Positions 16,438 to 28,562 of a stretch of DNA of 64,000 nt are shown piece by piece. The stretch is from NCBI RefSeq assembly GCF_002993885.1, contig NZ_CM009578.1, forward strand, positions 2,269,751 to 2,333,750, given 5' to 3'. The notes beneath the pieces are model-generated. The model saw nothing but the letters and a program-made list of their open reading frames with translations. It had not been told where the DNA came from and ran no database searches. The DNA comes from Sphingopyxis lindanitolerans. GTDB lineage: Bacteria > Pseudomonadota > Alphaproteobacteria > Sphingomonadales > Sphingomonadaceae. Position 1 is the first letter of the stretch; each line of letters begins with the position of its first letter. A program made the translations under genes and the position numbers.

Positions 16438-17549
16438 CTATCAGCATCAACGCCGCGTTCGACAGCGGCAATATCGTCGTGGACAGCGTCGAGGGCAATT
16501 CGGCGCGTCTTTCCATCCGCAAGGATCGCGAGTCCGATTTCTATCAATGGTTCCATTTTCGTGTGGCCTGCACGGTCGGCGACGCGATCGACCTTGCGAT
16601 CACCGGGCTTGCGGGCTCGGCCTATCCCGACGGCTGGTCGGGCTATGCGGTCTGCGCCAGCCACGACCGCGACCATTGGTTCCGCCTCGACACCAGCTAT
16701 GATGCCGCCACCGGCACGCTCACCGTCCAGCACACCGCCGAAAGCCCGCTCCTCTGGCTCGCCTATTTCGCGCCTTATTCGATGGAGCGGCACCATGACC
16801 TGATCGCTTCGGTCGCCGAATGCGAAGGCGTCACGCACCGCTGCCTCGGCATCAGCCTCGAAGGCCAGCCGATCGACTGCCTCGAAATGGGCACCGGCGG
16901 CACGCAGGTCTGGCTCTATGCGCGCCAGCATCCCGGCGAAACGATGGCCGAATGGTGGATGGAGGGCGCGCTCGAAAAACTCACCGATCCCGCCGATCCG
17001 CACGCGCGGTCGCTGCGGCGCAAATGCCGCTTTCATATCGTCCCGAACATGAATCCCGACGGGTCGCGGCGCGGCCATTTGCGGACCAACTATGCCGGGG
17101 TGAACCTCAACCGCGAATGGGACAATCCGACGCTCGAGCGCAGCCCCGAAGTGTTGTGCGTGCGCGGCGCGATGGACGAAAGCGGCGTCGACTGGGCGAT
17201 GGACATCCATGGCGACGAAGCGATCCCCGCGGTCTTCACCGCCGGGTTCGAGGGCATCCCGTCGCTGAAGGACGAGCAGACCGCGAAATATCGGGCGTTC
17301 CAGGCGGCGCTCGCCGCGAACACCCCCGATTTCCAGGTCGCGCTCGGCTATGAGCTGTCGGCGCCCGGCAAGGCGAACCTCAGCATGTCGACGACCCAGC
17401 TCGCCGAACGTTTTGGTGCGGTGTCGATGACGCTCGAAATGCCGTTCAAGGACAATCGCGACCTGCCCGACCCGGTGCAGGGCTGGTCGCCCGAACGCTC
17501 GAAACTGCTCGCGCACGCCTGTCTCGCGACGCTCGACCAGATGCTGTGA
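16434..17549 (+). CDS. M14 family zinc carboxypeptidase, cytosolic-type
   Basis: A 371-residue protein with an N-terminal beta-sandwich (about 1-130) and an M14 peptidase domain. Zinc ligands are His166 and Glu169 in QHPGET and His259 in DIHGDE; the catalytic Glu is Glu335 in [24 protein letters not shown] and NLNREW are typical of the cytosolic carboxypeptidase branch. No signal peptide is seen. The natural substrate in bacteria is unknown. It overlaps the lipoprotein gene by four bases and ends at a strong hairpin. Confidence 0.92.
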   Translation: MTISINAAFDSGNIVVDSVEGNSARLSIRKDRESDFYQWFHFRVACTVGDAIDLAITGLAGSAYPDGWSGYAVCASHDRDHWFRLDTSYDAATGTLTVQHTAESPLLWLAYFAPYSMERHHDLIASVAECEGVTHRCLGISLEGQPIDCLEMGTGGTQVWLYARQHPGETMAEWWMEGALEKLTDPADPHARSLRRKCRFHIVPNMNPDGSRRGHLRTNYAGVNLNREWDNPTLERSPEVLCVRGAMDESGVDWAMDIHGDEAIPAVFTAGFEGIPSLKDEQTAKYRAFQAALAANTPDFQVALGYELSAPGKANLSMSTTQLAERFGAVSMTLEMPFKDNRDLPDPVQGWSPERSKLLAHACLATLDQML

Positions 17550-17550
17550 C

Positions 17551-17700
17551 GAAAAACGGGGTTCGGGAGAGGGACCGAACCCCGTTCTTCATGCCCCGAA
17601 GGGCAAAGCACACAGGCCATGGCGGCCTGCTTGTCTTCGATCATCGCCTGTCCCTTTCCATCTGGTAACCCTGGAAACCATTTCAAGGGGGCGTTGGCGT
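17551..17700 (-). ncRNA. Candidate small structured RNA ending at an intrinsic terminator
   Basis: Read on the minus strand, this stretch holds a self-complementary segment (GGCCGCCATGGCC), a GCCC-TTCG-GGGC tetraloop hairpin (17604-17593) and a 12 bp stem followed directly by TTTTT. A ribosome-binding-like AGGGACAGG precedes an ATG at about 17645, so a short leader peptide is an alternative. No clear promoter was identified and the 5' end is a guess. Confidence 0.3.
17555..17586. terminator. Bidirectional intrinsic terminator
   Basis: A 12 bp perfect stem, AACGGGGTTCGG (17555-17566) with CCGAACCCCGTT (17575-17586), and an 8-base loop. It ends the M14 peptidase transcript. The minus-strand side has the better T-run (TTTTTC), so it also suits a leftward transcript. 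Confidence 0.8.
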
Positions 17701-17723
17701 TCGGGCAAAACTGGCGCTATGGC
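17694..17723 (+). promoter_or_regulatory. Possible gpmA promoter
   Basis: TTGGCG (17694-17699), an 18 bp spacer and TATGGC (17718-17723), 32 bases before the gpmA ATG. Confidence 0.3.
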
Positions 17724-17755
17724 GCGGCGAATCCCCTCCAGCCGAAGGACCGCAA

Positions 17756-18442
17756 ATGCCGCAGCTCATCCTCATCCGCCACGGCCAGTCGCAATGGAAT
17801 CTCGAAAACCGCTTTACCGGCTGGTGGGATGTCGACGTCACCGAAAAGGGCGCGGCCGAGGCCTGGGGGGCGGGCGAGCTGATGAAGGCAAAGGGCATCG
17901 CCCCCGACGCCTGCTTCACCTCGGTCCAGACGCGCGCGATCAAGACGCTCAACCTCGCGCTCGAGGCGATGGGGCGTTTGTGGCTGCCGGTGACCAAGGA
18001 CTGGCGCCTCAACGAGCGGCATTATGGCGGCCTCACCGGGCTCGACAAGGCCGAGACCGCGGCGAAGCATGGCGAGAGCCAGGTGAAGATCTGGCGCCGC
18101 AGCTTCGACATTCCGCCGCCGCCGCTGGCCGCCGATTCGCCTTGGGACCTGTCGTCCGACCCGCGCTACGCGGGCATCGCCATCCCATCGGCCGAAAGCC
18201 TGAAGGACACGATCGCGCGGGTGCTGCCCTATTATGACAGTGCGATCGCGCCCGAACTCAAGGCCGGCAAGAGGGTGCTGATCTCGGCGCACGGCAACAG
18301 CCTGCGCGCGCTCGTCAAGCATCTGTCGGGGATTTCGGACGCCGACATCACGGGGCTGGAGATTCCGACCGGCCAGCCGATCGTCTATGAATTGAACGAC
18401 GATCTGACGGCGCGCGAGCGCTATTATCTGAGCGAGCGGTAA
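17756..18442 (+). CDS. gpmA: 2,3-bisphosphoglycerate-dependent phosphoglycerate mutase
   Basis: GpmA interconverts 3- and 2-phosphoglycerate in glycolysis and gluconeogenesis. The phospho-histidine motif [10 protein letters not shown] contains His9, followed by [27 protein letters not shown] and [15 protein letters not shown] supply the remaining active-site residues. The 228-residue length is normal for the cofactor-dependent class. It stands alone, upstream of the convergent dapD gene. Confidence 0.97.
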   Translation: MPQLILIRHGQSQWNLENRFTGWWDVDVTEKGAAEAWGAGELMKAKGIAPDACFTSVQTRAIKTLNLALEAMGRLWLPVTKDWRLNERHYGGLTGLDKAETAAKHGESQVKIWRRSFDIPPPPLAADSPWDLSSDPRYAGIAIPSAESLKDTIARVLPYYDSAIAPELKAGKRVLISAHGNSLRALVKHLSGISDADITGLEIPTGQPIVYELNDDLTARERYYLSER

Positions 18443-18475
18443 TTCACTCGCCATGGCGAGGTGTTTGGTGCGACG

Positions 18476-19318
18476 TCAGTCGCGCAGCAGCTCGTTGATC
18501 CCGGTCTTGGCGCGGGTCTTGGCATCGACGCGCTTGACGATCACCGCGCAATAGAGCGACGGTCCCGGCGTCCCGTCGGGGAGCGGCTTGCCCGGCAGCG
18601 ATCCGGGGACGACGACCGCATAGGGCGGCACTTCGCCGATGAAGATTTCGCCGGTCGCGCGGTCGACGATCTTGGTCGAGGCGCCGAGATAGACGCCCAT
18701 CGACAGCACCGCGCCCTCGCGCACGATCACCCCCTCGGCGACTTCCGCGCGCGCGCCGATGAAGGCGCCGTCCTCGATCACCACCGGACCGGCCTGCAAC
18801 GGTTCGAGCACGCCGCCGATCCCGGCGCCGCCCGACAGGTGGACATTCGCGCCGATCTGCGCGCAGCTTCCGACGGTGGCCCAGGCATCGACCATCGACC
18901 CCTCGCCGACATAGGCGCCGATGTTGACGAAGCTCGGCATCAGCACCGCGCCCTTGCTGATATAGGCGCCGCGGCGGACGATCGATCCGGGCACCGCCCG
19001 AAAGCCCGCATCGCGGAAGCGATTCGCCCCCCAGCCGGCGAATTTCGACGGCACCTTGTCCCACCAGGTCGCGCCGCCGGGTCCGCCCTCGATGATCTCC
19101 ATGTCGTTGAGACGGAAAGAGAGCAGCACCGCTTTCTTGAGCCATTGGTGGACCTGCCACATTCCGTCCGCATCGCGCGTCGCGACGCGAAAGCTGCCGT
19201 CGTCGAGCCCGGCGATCGCGGACTCGACCGTGTCGCGCACCGCGCCCGTCGTGGCCGGCCCCAGCGTGTCGCGGGCGTCCCAGGCGGCTTCGATCGTGGC
19301 TTTGAGGTCGGCGCTCAT
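18476..19318 (-). CDS. dapD: Tetrahydrodipicolinate N-succinyltransferase
   Basis: DapD succinylates tetrahydrodipicolinate in lysine and diaminopimelate synthesis. The 280-residue protein has an N-terminal helical domain ([20 protein letters not shown]) and a left-handed beta-helix of hexapeptide repeats ([20 protein letters not shown], then [20 protein letters not shown]). It overlaps the upstream HAD phosphatase gene by ATGA, which fixes ATG 19318, and the two are cotranscribed. Confidence 0.97.
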   Translation of the reverse strand: MSADLKATIEAAWDARDTLGPATTGAVRDTVESAIAGLDDGSFRVATRDADGMWQVHQWLKKAVLLSFRLNDMEIIEGGPGGATWWDKVPSKFAGWGANRFRDAGFRAVPGSIVRRGAYISKGAVLMPSFVNIGAYVGEGSMVDAWATVGSCAQIGANVHLSGGAGIGGVLEPLQAGPVVIEDGAFIGARAEVAEGVIVREGAVLSMGVYLGASTKIVDRATGEIFIGEVPPYAVVVPGSLPGKPLPDGTPGPSLYCAVIVKRVDAKTRAKTGINELLRD

Positions 19319-19992
19319 GAAATTCCCCAGGGTAAAGGCAGGTTGTCGAGCCAGTCCGCGATGTCGCTCACATGGAAATCGACATGGCCCGGCCGGTGGT
19401 CGCGATGGCCGCTTTCGCTGCCATTGTCCAGCCACACGGTCGTCATGCCGAGCGCTTTGGCGGGGGTCAGGTTGCGCGCCATATCCTCGACGAACAGGCT
19501 TTTCGCCGGGTCGATGCCGAGATGGTCGATCATCGCCGCATAAGCCGCGGGATCGGGCTTGGGCGTATAGCGCGTGACGCGGATGTCGCAGATGCCGTCG
19601 AACAGGTCGGCGATCCCGCGCGCCGCGAGCACGCGCGCGGCATAATCGGCGTCGGCGTTGGTGAAGATCAGCCTGCGACCGGGCAGCCGCTCGAGTCCGC
19701 TGCGCAGCCGCGCATCGATACTCAGCCGGTCGAGCGCGATGTCGTGGACATCGACGAGGAAGGTTTCGGGCTCGACCCCGTGGTGCCGCATCAGCCCCGC
19801 CATCGTCGTGCCATGATCGTGGAAATATTGCTTCTGCACCCGCCGCGCCTCGACCGCATCGACATCGAGCAGGCGCATGATGAAGGCGCCCATCCGCGCG
19901 TCGATCAGGTCGAACAGCTTCGCCGACGGTGGATAGAGCGTGTTGTCGAGATCGAAGATCCAATTGTCGATATGGTCGATCGGCACGGTCAT
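19315..19992 (-). CDS. HAD family pyrimidine 5'-nucleotidase-like phosphatase
   Basis: A 225-residue HAD hydrolase. Motif I is [10 protein letters not shown] (Asp14 nucleophile, Asp16), motif II is [11 protein letters not shown], and motifs III/IV are TPKPDPAAY and [12 protein letters not shown]. It fits the pyrimidine 5'-nucleotidase subfamily common in alphaproteobacteria. ATG 19992 is preferred to one 12 codons upstream, which adds only a Pro/Arg-rich stretch. Translational coupling to dapD (ATGA) may be only positional. The nucleotide preference cannot be read from sequence. Confidence 0.88.
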   Translation of the reverse strand: MTVPIDHIDNWIFDLDNTLYPPSAKLFDLIDARMGAFIMRLLDVDAVEARRVQKQYFHDHGTTMAGLMRHHGVEPETFLVDVHDIALDRLSIDARLRSGLERLPGRRLIFTNADADYAARVLAARGIADLFDGICDIRVTRYTPKPDPAAYAAMIDHLGIDPAKSLFVEDMARNLTPAKALGMTTVWLDNGSESGHRDHRPGHVDFHVSDIADWLDNLPLPWGIS

Positions 19993-20002
19993 GGCGCGGT
20001 GC

Positions 20003-20518
20003 CTAGGGGGTCGGGGCGGTTGGGGCAAGCGCGTCGCGAAGGCGCATCCAGCGATCCCGCTTCGCCGCGAAGCCGATCGTATGCGCCGCGCTGCTCGATG
20101 GCAGGTCGACGAGCGCGATCCCGCCGGGGTCCGGCAATTGCCGTCGTCCGATCGTCGCGGCCTTGCCGCCGTTGAAGGCGATCATGCCCAGGTCGGGCAG
20201 CGTCGCGACGAGGTCGGCAAGATCGTGCGCTTCGGCGTCGCGAATATCGCCGTCGCTGCTCGTGCGCCGTTCGGCGGTACGGATCACGTCCCACAGGCCG
20301 ATCTTCGCTGCGTGCAGCGCCGCCAGCCGCTCGGCATAGGGCATCGCCGCGAGCGGCCGGGCGACGACGTCGCCGAGCAGGCGCCAGAACTGGTTGGTCG
20401 GATGCGCATAATATTGCCGCGCGGCGAGCGAGCGGGCGCCGGGCAGGCTGCCGAGGATCAGCAGCCGCGTATCGGCGGCGACATGCGGCGCGAAGCTGGC
20501 GTGGCGGACGGTCGGCAT
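20003..20518 (-). CDS. Uracil-DNA glycosylase fold protein, DNA-deoxyinosine glycosylase type
   Basis: A 171-residue protein with the UDG-like motif LLILGSLPGARSLAARQYYA followed by HPTNQFWRLLGDV, which marks the family that excises hypoxanthine from deaminated adenine in DNA. KIGLWDVIRTAERRTSSD follows, then IAFNGGKAA, and the C-terminal motif is LPSSSAAHTIGF. It is ten bases upstream of the HAD gene and probably in one transcript with it and dapD. Confidence 0.85.
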   Translation of the reverse strand: MPTVRHASFAPHVAADTRLLILGSLPGARSLAARQYYAHPTNQFWRLLGDVVARPLAAMPYAERLAALHAAKIGLWDVIRTAERRTSSDGDIRDAEAHDLADLVATLPDLGMIAFNGGKAATIGRRQLPDPGGIALVDLPSSSAAHTIGFAAKRDRWMRLRDALAPTAPTP

Positions 20519-20566
20519 CGCAAACCGATAGCCTGCCCGGCGCGGCGCAACAATATTGCCCGCCTC

Positions 20567-20595
20567 TTGACCCGCGACAGAATCACCGCTAGGGG
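20567..20595 (+). promoter_or_regulatory. Candidate str-operon promoter
   Basis: TTGACC (20567-20572), a 17 bp spacer and TAGGGG (20590-20595). This leaves a leader of about 220 bases before rpsL. The rest of the 306-base gap shows no ORF I can support; the leader could carry ribosomal-protein feedback control. Confidence 0.5.
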
Positions 20596-20824
20596 CGCGC
20601 TCGACCGAAAAGGGCGGTTTGCTGCCTCTTTCGGTTACAACAGCGCTTGAACATTGCTGGCGCGGATGGAGCCTCCGGAAGATCATTGCGATCCGCCGGG
20701 GTCTTTTGCTGTTATCAGGTCGGCCGTTTTCCGCCAATTTTGGTGGGACAGGGGCCGGAGCTTCATCCCCCGCGGTACAGTAACCGTTCGCTTTGATGGG
20801 CGGACATTTAAAGGTGAAGCATTC

Positions 20825-21196
20825 ATGCCCACGATCAACCAGCTGGTCCGCAAGGGACGGACGCCGCAAAAGGCGAACTCCAAGGTCCCGGCGATGGAGG
20901 CGAACCCGCAAAAGCGCGGCGTTTGCACCCGTGTCTACACGACGACCCCGAAAAAGCCGAACTCGGCGCTCCGCAAGGTTGCCAAGGTCCGCCTGACCAA
21001 CCAGCGCGAAGTCATCACCTACATCCCCGGCGAAGGCCACAACCTCCAGGAACATAGCGTCGTGCTGATCCGCGGCGGTCGTGTCCGCGATCTTCCCGGT
21101 GTGCGTTATCACGTCCTGCGCGGCGTGCTCGATACGCAGGGCGTGAAGGACCGCAAGCAGAGCCGTTCGAAATACGGTGCGAAGCGTCCGAAGTAA
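20825..21196 (+). CDS. rpsL: 30S ribosomal protein S12 (uS12), natural Arg88
   Basis: S12 lies at the decoding centre. The 123-residue protein starts [16 protein letters not shown] and carries the conserved loops [19 protein letters not shown] and [19 protein letters not shown]. Lys43 is kept, but position 88 in [12 protein letters not shown] is Arg (codon CGC at 21086-21088) where E. coli and most bacteria have Lys. K88R is a classic streptomycin-resistance substitution. First gene of the str operon. ATG 20825 fits the family; longer starts extend into the leader. Confidence 0.98.
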   Translation: MPTINQLVRKGRTPQKANSKVPAMEANPQKRGVCTRVYTTTPKKPNSALRKVAKVRLTNQREVITYIPGEGHNLQEHSVVLIRGGRVRDLPGVRYHVLRGVLDTQGVKDRKQSRSKYGAKRPK

Positions 21197-21269
21197 GGAC
21201 CGCTTTTTCGGCTATTTGATCATCCCAGGCCGCCACCGCGCCGGGATGCTGTTGTAAAAGGAATTACCC

Positions 21270-21740
21270 ATGGCTCGTCGTCGTCGTCCTGAACGCCGCG
21301 AAATTCTGCCCGATCCCCGTTTCGGGGATGTCGTGCTGTCGAAATTCATGAACAGCGTCATGCTGGACGGGAAGAAGTCCATCGCCGAAAGCATCGTCTA
21401 CGGTGCGCTCGAATCGGTCGAAGCCCGCGCCAAGAAGGAACCGATCGGCGTGTTCCATGAAGCGCTGGCGAACATCCGCCCGAACATCGAAGTCCGCAGC
21501 CGCCGCGTCGGCGGTGCGACCTATCAGGTTCCGGTCGAAGTCCGTCCCGACCGCGCGCAGGCGCTCGCGATCCGCTGGCTGATCACCGCCGCGCGCAACC
21601 GCAGCGAAACGACGATGGCCGCGCGCCTGTCGGGCGAGCTTCTCGATGCGTCGAACAACCGCGGCAACGCGGTCAAGAAGCGCGAAGACACGCACCGCAT
21701 GGCCGAAGCCAACCGCGCTTTCAGCCACTACCGCTGGTAA
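21270..21740 (+). CDS. rpsG: 30S ribosomal protein S7 (uS7)
   Basis: S7 nucleates the 30S head by binding the 3' domain of 16S rRNA. The 156-residue length and the segments [33 protein letters not shown] and the C-terminal [14 protein letters not shown] are standard. It is second in the str operon, 73 bases after rpsL and 110 before fusA. In E. coli S7 is the feedback repressor of this operon; no target site was identified here. Confidence 0.98.
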   Translation: MARRRRPERREILPDPRFGDVVLSKFMNSVMLDGKKSIAESIVYGALESVEARAKKEPIGVFHEALANIRPNIEVRSRRVGGATYQVPVEVRPDRAQALAIRWLITAARNRSETTMAARLSGELLDASNNRGNAVKKREDTHRMAEANRAFSHYRW

Positions 21741-21850
21741 GCATCCGCGGGACGCCCCGATTCTCGCGGTCCGGCGTCTCGCAATCGTCACAAACCTTCC
21801 TATATCGGGGGTGGTCCCACCGGCCGCCCCCAAAATCCAAGGAACAGACC

Positions 21851-23944
<2,094 letters not shown>

Positions 23945-23964
23945 TGGGTCAAAACCGCGCGGGC

Positions 23965-23993
23965 TTGCACCGCGCGGCAAGACCTACTAAGGG
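23965..23993 (+). promoter_or_regulatory. Candidate tuf promoter
   Basis: TTGCAC (23965-23970), a 17 bp spacer and TAAGGG (23988-23993), 68 bases before tuf. It would give EF-Tu extra transcription beyond the str promoter. Confidence 0.4.
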
Positions 23994-24061
23994 CGGCGCC
24001 TGATTCAGCAGGCTCGTCCAAACTGATCAACCCAAACACATGAACAAGAAGGTTCCATATC

Positions 24062-25252
24062 ATGGCCAAGGCTAAATTTGAGCGGACGAAGCCGCACTGC
24101 AACATCGGCACCATCGGTCACGTCGACCATGGCAAGACCTCGCTGACCGCCGCGATCACCAAGGTGCTCGCCGAACAGGGCGGCGGCACCGCCGTTTCGT
24201 TCGACAACATCGACAAGGCGCCCGAAGAGCGCGAGCGCGGCATCACCATTTCGACCAGCCACGTCGAATATGAAACCGGCGCGCGCCACTATGCCCACGT
24301 CGATTGCCCGGGCCACGCCGACTATGTGAAGAACATGATCACCGGCGCCGCGCAGATGGACGGCGCGATCCTCGTCGTGTCGGCCGCTGACGGCCCGATG
24401 CCGCAGACCAAGGAGCACATCCTGCTCGCGAACCAGGTCGGCGTGCCGACGATGGTCGTCTTCCTGAACAAGGTCGACCAGCTCGACGATCCCGAGCTGC
24501 TCGAACTCGTCGAAATGGAAATCCGCGAAGAATTGTCGAAGCGCGGTTTTGACGGCGACAATATTCCGATCATCCCCGGTTCGGCGCTCGCCGCGCTGGA
24601 AGGTCGCGACGACAATATCGGCAAGGAAGCGATCCTCAAGCTGATGGCCGCCGTCGACGAATGGATTCCGCAGCCGGAACGTCCGCTCGACAAGCCCTTC
24701 CTGATGCCGATCGAAGACGTGTTCTCGATTTCGGGTCGCGGCACCGTCGTCACCGGCCGTGTCGAAACCGGCGTCGTCAAGGTTGGCGAAGAAGTCGAAA
24801 TCGTCGGCATCAAGGACACCAAGAAGACCGTCGTGACCGGCGTCGAAATGTTCCGCAAGCTGCTCGACCAGGGCCAGGCCGGCGACAACATCGGTGCGCT
24901 GATCCGCGGCGTCGGCCGTGAAGAAGTCGAGCGCGGCCAGGTTCTGGCCAAGCCCGGCTCGATCACGCCGCACACCGAGTTCACCTCGGAAGTCTATGTC
25001 CTGTCGAAGGACGAAGGCGGCCGTCACACGCCGTTCTTCGCCAACTATCGTCCGCAGTTCTACTTCCGCACCACCGACGTCACCGGCGAGGTCATCCTCC
25101 CCGAAGGCACCGAGATGGTCATGCCGGGCGACAACGTCCAGCTGGCGGTCAAGCTGATCGCTCCGATCGCCATGGAGCAGGGTCTGCGCTTCGCCATTCG
25201 CGAAGGTGGCCGCACGGTCGGCGCAGGGGTTGTCGCGACGATCACAAAGTAA
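24062..25252 (+). CDS. tuf: Elongation factor Tu
   Basis: EF-Tu delivers aminoacyl-tRNA to the A site. The 396-residue protein carries [18 protein letters not shown], the switch region [17 protein letters not shown], the guanine motif [14 protein letters not shown] and the domain 3 end [16 protein letters not shown]. It is the only tuf in the window; many proteobacteria have a second copy elsewhere. A hairpin follows the stop, and rpsJ starts 148 bases downstream. Confidence 0.98.
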   Translation: MAKAKFERTKPHCNIGTIGHVDHGKTSLTAAITKVLAEQGGGTAVSFDNIDKAPEERERGITISTSHVEYETGARHYAHVDCPGHADYVKNMITGAAQMDGAILVVSAADGPMPQTKEHILLANQVGVPTMVVFLNKVDQLDDPELLELVEMEIREELSKRGFDGDNIPIIPGSALAALEGRDDNIGKEAILKLMAAVDEWIPQPERPLDKPFLMPIEDVFSISGRGTVVTGRVETGVVKVGEEVEIVGIKDTKKTVVTGVEMFRKLLDQGQAGDNIGALIRGVGREEVERGQVLAKPGSITPHTEFTSEVYVLSKDEGGRHTPFFANYRPQFYFRTTDVTGEVILPEGTEMVMPGDNVQLAVKLIAPIAMEQGLRFAIREGGRTVGAGVVATITK

Positions 25253-25262
25253 TATAGGGCCG

Positions 25263-25298
25263 CGAGCCGCCTGATTCGAAAGTGATTCGGGCGGCTCG
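25263..25298 (+). terminator. Candidate terminator after tuf
   Basis: CGAGCCGCC (25263-25271) pairs with GGCGGCTCG (25290-25298). The following bases are TAGCTTAAAGAATTTT, so the T-run is delayed and read-through into rpsJ is possible. Confidence 0.5.
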
Positions 25299-25400
25299 TA
25301 GCTTAAAGAATTTTGATGGCCGAGCCGGCTTCCACAAGGGGGTCGGAACAGGCCATTTCGGCTCTTTCGCATCGTCAGACGGGATTCGACTGGAACAGTC

Positions 25401-25712
25401 ATGGAAACGCAGAATATTCGCATTCGCCTGAAGGCCTTTGATCACCGCGTGCTCGATCAGGCCACCACCGACATCGCCGATACGGCACGTCGCACCGGCG
25501 CGCTTATTCGCGGCCCGATCCCGCTGCCGACGCGCATCGAGAAATTCACCGTGAACCGCGGTCCGCACATCGACAAGAAGTCGCGCGAGCAGTTCGAGGT
25601 GCGTACCCACAAAAGGCTGCTCGACATCGTGCAGCCCACCCCGCAGACGGTCGATGCGCTGATGAAGCTCGACCTCGCCGCGGGCGTGAACGTCGAAATC
25701 AAGTTGGCTTAA
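25401..25712 (+). CDS. rpsJ: 30S ribosomal protein S10 (uS10 / NusE)
   Basis: S10 is part of the 30S head and, as NusE, links RNA polymerase antitermination to the ribosome. The 103-residue protein has [36 protein letters not shown] and [19 protein letters not shown], all standard. It is first in the S10 operon but is separated from rplC by 278 bases with strong hairpins, so later genes may be tuned independently. Confidence 0.98.
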   Translation: METQNIRIRLKAFDHRVLDQATTDIADTARRTGALIRGPIPLPTRIEKFTVNRGPHIDKKSREQFEVRTHKRLLDIVQPTPQTVDALMKLDLAAGVNVEIKLA

Positions 25713-25990
25713 GGCCAACGCAGCCCCCGCGAAAGCGGGGGTCTCTATCGGCAGGACGCTTTGGCGCCTGCATCACGATAGGGTGGATACCGCCGGTCGT
25801 TTCTTCGGAAACATACAGACCGGGCTGCGTCCCCCGTCTCGCCGCTGACCCTTCGGGACGGCGGCACCTCAGCCCGGACGGGGCGATGTATCGAAATCAT
25901 GGGTTGGGAGGGTCGTCGTCGGGCTTTGCTTGATGGCCGCCCGCAAGCCGTGCGGAATGGTCCGCCCGGCCTCTGTTGAGGAGTATGATC
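25713..25990 (+). other. Structured spacer between rpsJ and rplC
   Basis: A 278-base non-coding stretch, unusually long for the S10 operon. It starts with a stable hairpin CCCCCGC-GAAA-GCGGGGG (25724-25741) of the dispersed repeat type. Further GC-rich complementary segments follow (CCGGGCTGCG, CAGCCCGG), and the rplC ribosome site GAGGAG lies at 25978-25983. It may hold an attenuator or a ribosomal-protein binding leader; no family match can be made by eye. Confidence 0.4.
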
Positions 25991-26770
25991 ATGCGGACTG
26001 GCGTGATCGCGAAGAAAATGGGGATGACCCGCCTGTTTCAGGACGACGGCCGCCACGTGCCCGTCACCGTCCTGAGCCTCGAAGGCTGTCAGGTCATCTC
26101 CGTGCGCGAACAGGAACGCGACGGCTATGTGGCCGTTCAACTCGGTGCCGGCTCGGCGAAGGCGAAGAATGTTGCGAAGCCGCAGCGTGGCGCTTTCGGC
26201 AAGGCCGAAGTCGAGCCCAAGGCGAAGATCGTCGAATTCCGCGTCGCCGACGACGCGACGCTCGACGTCGGCGCCGAACTGTCGGCCGACCATTTCGTCG
26301 CCGGCCAGATCGTCGACATCCAGGGCGTGACCCAGGGTAAGGGCTTTGCCGGTGCGATGAAGCGCTGGGGTTTCGGCGGTATGCGCGCGACCCACGGTGT
26401 TTCGATCAGCCACCGTGCGCATGGTTCGACCGGTCAGCGCCAGGATCCGGGCCGCGTCTTCAAGAACAAGAAGATGGCGGGTCACATGGGCGCGCGCAAT
26501 CGCACCCAGCAGAATCTCGAAATCGTCCGCACCGACGTCGAGCGCGGCCTTCTCTTCGTCAAGGGCTCGGTCCCTGGCTCGAAGGGCGGCTGGCTGCTCG
26601 TTCGCGATGCGGTGAAACTGCCGCGTCACCCCGAGGCCCCCTATCCGGCGGGCATCAAGAGCGCGGCGAACAGCAACCAGGAAGCCCCGGCGGATACGCC
26701 GGCAGAGACTCCGGCGGAAGAAACCGTCGTCGTCGATGCCGCGACCACCGATGGCGCGCAGGAGTCCTGA
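25991..26770 (+). CDS. rplC: 50S ribosomal protein L3 (uL3) with C-terminal extension
   Basis: L3 initiates 50S assembly and reaches toward the peptidyl-transferase centre. [19 protein letters not shown] starts the protein, and the loop [18 protein letters not shown] is conserved. At 259 residues it is longer than the usual ~210 because of an Ala/Pro/Glu-rich tail of about 45 residues ([18 protein letters not shown]). ATG 25991 is chosen since GAGGAG lies 7 bases before it; the ATG at 25985 is too close to that site. Confidence 0.97.
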   Translation: MRTGVIAKKMGMTRLFQDDGRHVPVTVLSLEGCQVISVREQERDGYVAVQLGAGSAKAKNVAKPQRGAFGKAEVEPKAKIVEFRVADDATLDVGAELSADHFVAGQIVDIQGVTQGKGFAGAMKRWGFGGMRATHGVSISHRAHGSTGQRQDPGRVFKNKKMAGHMGARNRTQQNLEIVRTDVERGLLFVKGSVPGSKGGWLLVRDAVKLPRHPEAPYPAGIKSAANSNQEAPADTPAETPAEETVVVDAATTDGAQES

Positions 26771-26772
26771 CC

Positions 26773-27399
26773 ATGAAGATCAAGGTTCAGACCCTAGACG
26801 GCAAGGCCGGCACCGACATCGATTTGAACGACGATGTGTTCGGCGTCGATCCGCGCACCGACATTCTGCACCGCATCGTTGCGTGGCAGCTTGAAAAGCG
26901 TCGTGGTCCGGCTCGCGCCGCTCGCGAACGCAGCGATGTCGCCCGCACCGGCAAGAAGTTCGGTCGCCAGAAGGGTGGCGGCACCGCGCGTCACGGCGAT
27001 CGCAAGGCGCCGATCTTCATCGGCGGCGGCAAGGCGCACGGCCCGCGGGCCCGCACCTTCGGCCATTCGCTGAACAAGAAGATTCGCGCGCTCGGCCTGA
27101 AGATGGCGCTCAGCGACAAGGCGATGGGCGGCAAGATCGTCGTTCTCGACACGCTCGAGCTCAAGGACGCGAAGACCAAGGTGCTCGCCGGCAAGCTCGG
27201 CAAGCTCGACCTCGGCAATCGCGCGCTCTTCATCGACGGCGATGCGGTCCACACCAGCTTCGCGATGGCGTCGGCCAATCTGATCGGCATCGATGCGATG
27301 CCGGCGGCGGGCGCCAATGTTTATGACATTATCCGCGCCGACACGCTGGTCCTGACCCGCGCGGCTGTCGAAAAGCTGGAGGCACGTTTCAATGGCTAA
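26773..27399 (+). CDS. rplD: 50S ribosomal protein L4 (uL4)
   Basis: L4 lines the exit tunnel and in E. coli also represses the S10 operon. The 208-residue protein carries the tunnel-loop region [20 protein letters not shown] and [13 protein letters not shown] segment ([20 protein letters not shown]). Two bases separate it from rplC, and it overlaps rplW by eight bases, which suggests translational coupling. Confidence 0.98.
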   Translation: MKIKVQTLDGKAGTDIDLNDDVFGVDPRTDILHRIVAWQLEKRRGPARAARERSDVARTGKKFGRQKGGGTARHGDRKAPIFIGGGKAHGPRARTFGHSLNKKIRALGLKMALSDKAMGGKIVVLDTLELKDAKTKVLAGKLGKLDLGNRALFIDGDAVHTSFAMASANLIGIDAMPAAGANVYDIIRADTLVLTRAAVEKLEARFNG

Positions 27400-27700
27400 G
27401 GCAAAAACTGTCGATGCGCGTCATTATGACGTGATCCTCGCTCCGGTGATCACCGAAAAGTCGACGCTGCTCAGCGAAAACAATGCGGTGGTGTTCAAGG
27501 TCGCGGACGACGCGACCAAGCCCGCGATCAAGGCGGCCGTTGAGGCGCTGTTCGATGTCAAGGTGGTCAGCGTCAACACGCTCATCACCAAGGGCAAGAC
27601 CAAGCGCTGGAAGGGCAAGCCCTACACCCGCAGCGACGTGAAGAAGGCGATCGTTCGTCTGGCCGAAGGCCAGTCGATCGACGTCACCACGGGCGTCTGA
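27392..27700 (+). CDS. rplW: 50S ribosomal protein L23 (uL23)
   Basis: L23 sits at the tunnel exit and docks SRP and trigger factor. [20 protein letters not shown] begins the 102-residue protein; the long loop [18 protein letters not shown] is present. It overlaps the end of rplD by eight bases and precedes rplB by 22. Confidence 0.98.
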   Translation: MAKAKTVDARHYDVILAPVITEKSTLLSENNAVVFKVADDATKPAIKAAVEALFDVKVVSVNTLITKGKTKRWKGKPYTRSDVKKAIVRLAEGQSIDVTTGV

Positions 27701-27722
27701 GCGGCTCGGGAAGGCAAAGAAA

Positions 27723-28559
27723 ATGGCACTCAAACATTATAACCCGACCAGCCCCGCGCAGCGCGGCCTGATCCTCGTCGACAAGTCGTCGCTGTGGAAG
27801 GGCAAGCCCGTCAAGGCGCTGACCGAAGGCAAGCACAAGACCGGCGGCCGCAACAACAAGGGTCATGTGACCTCGCGCGGCATCGCCGGCGGCCACAAGC
27901 AGAAGTACCGCTTCATCGACTTCAAGCGTCGCAAGTGGGACATGCCGGCCACCGTCGAACGGCTCGAATATGACCCGAACCGCACGGCGTTCATCGCGCT
28001 CGTCAAATATGCGGACGGTGAACAGACTTATATTCTGGCGCCGCAGCGTCTGGCCGTCGGCGACACCGTCGTCGCGGGCAAGAAGACCGACGTGAAGCCG
28101 GGCAATGCGATGGAATTGTCGCAGATGCCGGTCGGCACGATCGTCCACAATATCGAGATGAAGCCGGGCAAGGGCGGTCAGATCGCCCGGTCGGCCGGCA
28201 CCTATGCCCAGGTCGTCGGTCGGGACCGCGGTCTCGTCATCGTGCGTCTCGGTTCGGGCGAACAGCGTTACATCCGCGGCGAGTGCATGGGCACGGTCGG
28301 CGCGGTGTCGAACCCCGACAATCAGAACACCAATCTCGGCAAGGCCGGCCGCAATCGCTGGCTCGGCAAGCGTCCGCTGACCCGCGGCGTGGCGAAAAAC
28401 CCGGTCGACCACCCGCACGGCGGTGGCGAAGGCCGCACCTCGGGGGGCCGTCATCCGGTGACCCCGTGGGGCAAGCCGACCAAGGGTGCTCGTACCCGTC
28501 ATAACAAGTCGACCGATAAGATGATCATCCGGTCGCGTCACGCGAAGAAGAAGAGGTAA
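27723..28559 (+). CDS. rplB: 50S ribosomal protein L2 (uL2)
   Basis: L2 is needed for subunit association and peptidyl transfer. The 278-residue protein has the conserved N-terminal [20 protein letters not shown], the central [19 protein letters not shown] and the signature [20 protein letters not shown] near the C-terminus, whose His is functionally important. Position in the S10 operon is standard. Confidence 0.98.
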   Translation: MALKHYNPTSPAQRGLILVDKSSLWKGKPVKALTEGKHKTGGRNNKGHVTSRGIAGGHKQKYRFIDFKRRKWDMPATVERLEYDPNRTAFIALVKYADGEQTYILAPQRLAVGDTVVAGKKTDVKPGNAMELSQMPVGTIVHNIEMKPGKGGQIARSAGTYAQVVGRDRGLVIVRLGSGEQRYIRGECMGTVGAVSNPDNQNTNLGKAGRNRWLGKRPLTRGVAKNPVDHPHGGGEGRTSGGRHPVTPWGKPTKGARTRHNKSTDKMIIRSRHAKKKR

Positions 28560-28562
28560 GCC

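Noticed and set aside
17348..17646. Protein starting at the ribosome-site-like sequence on the minus strand
   Set aside because: The frame runs through a strong terminator and then antisense to the M14 gene, so a long product is unlikely; a short leader or small RNA is more plausible.
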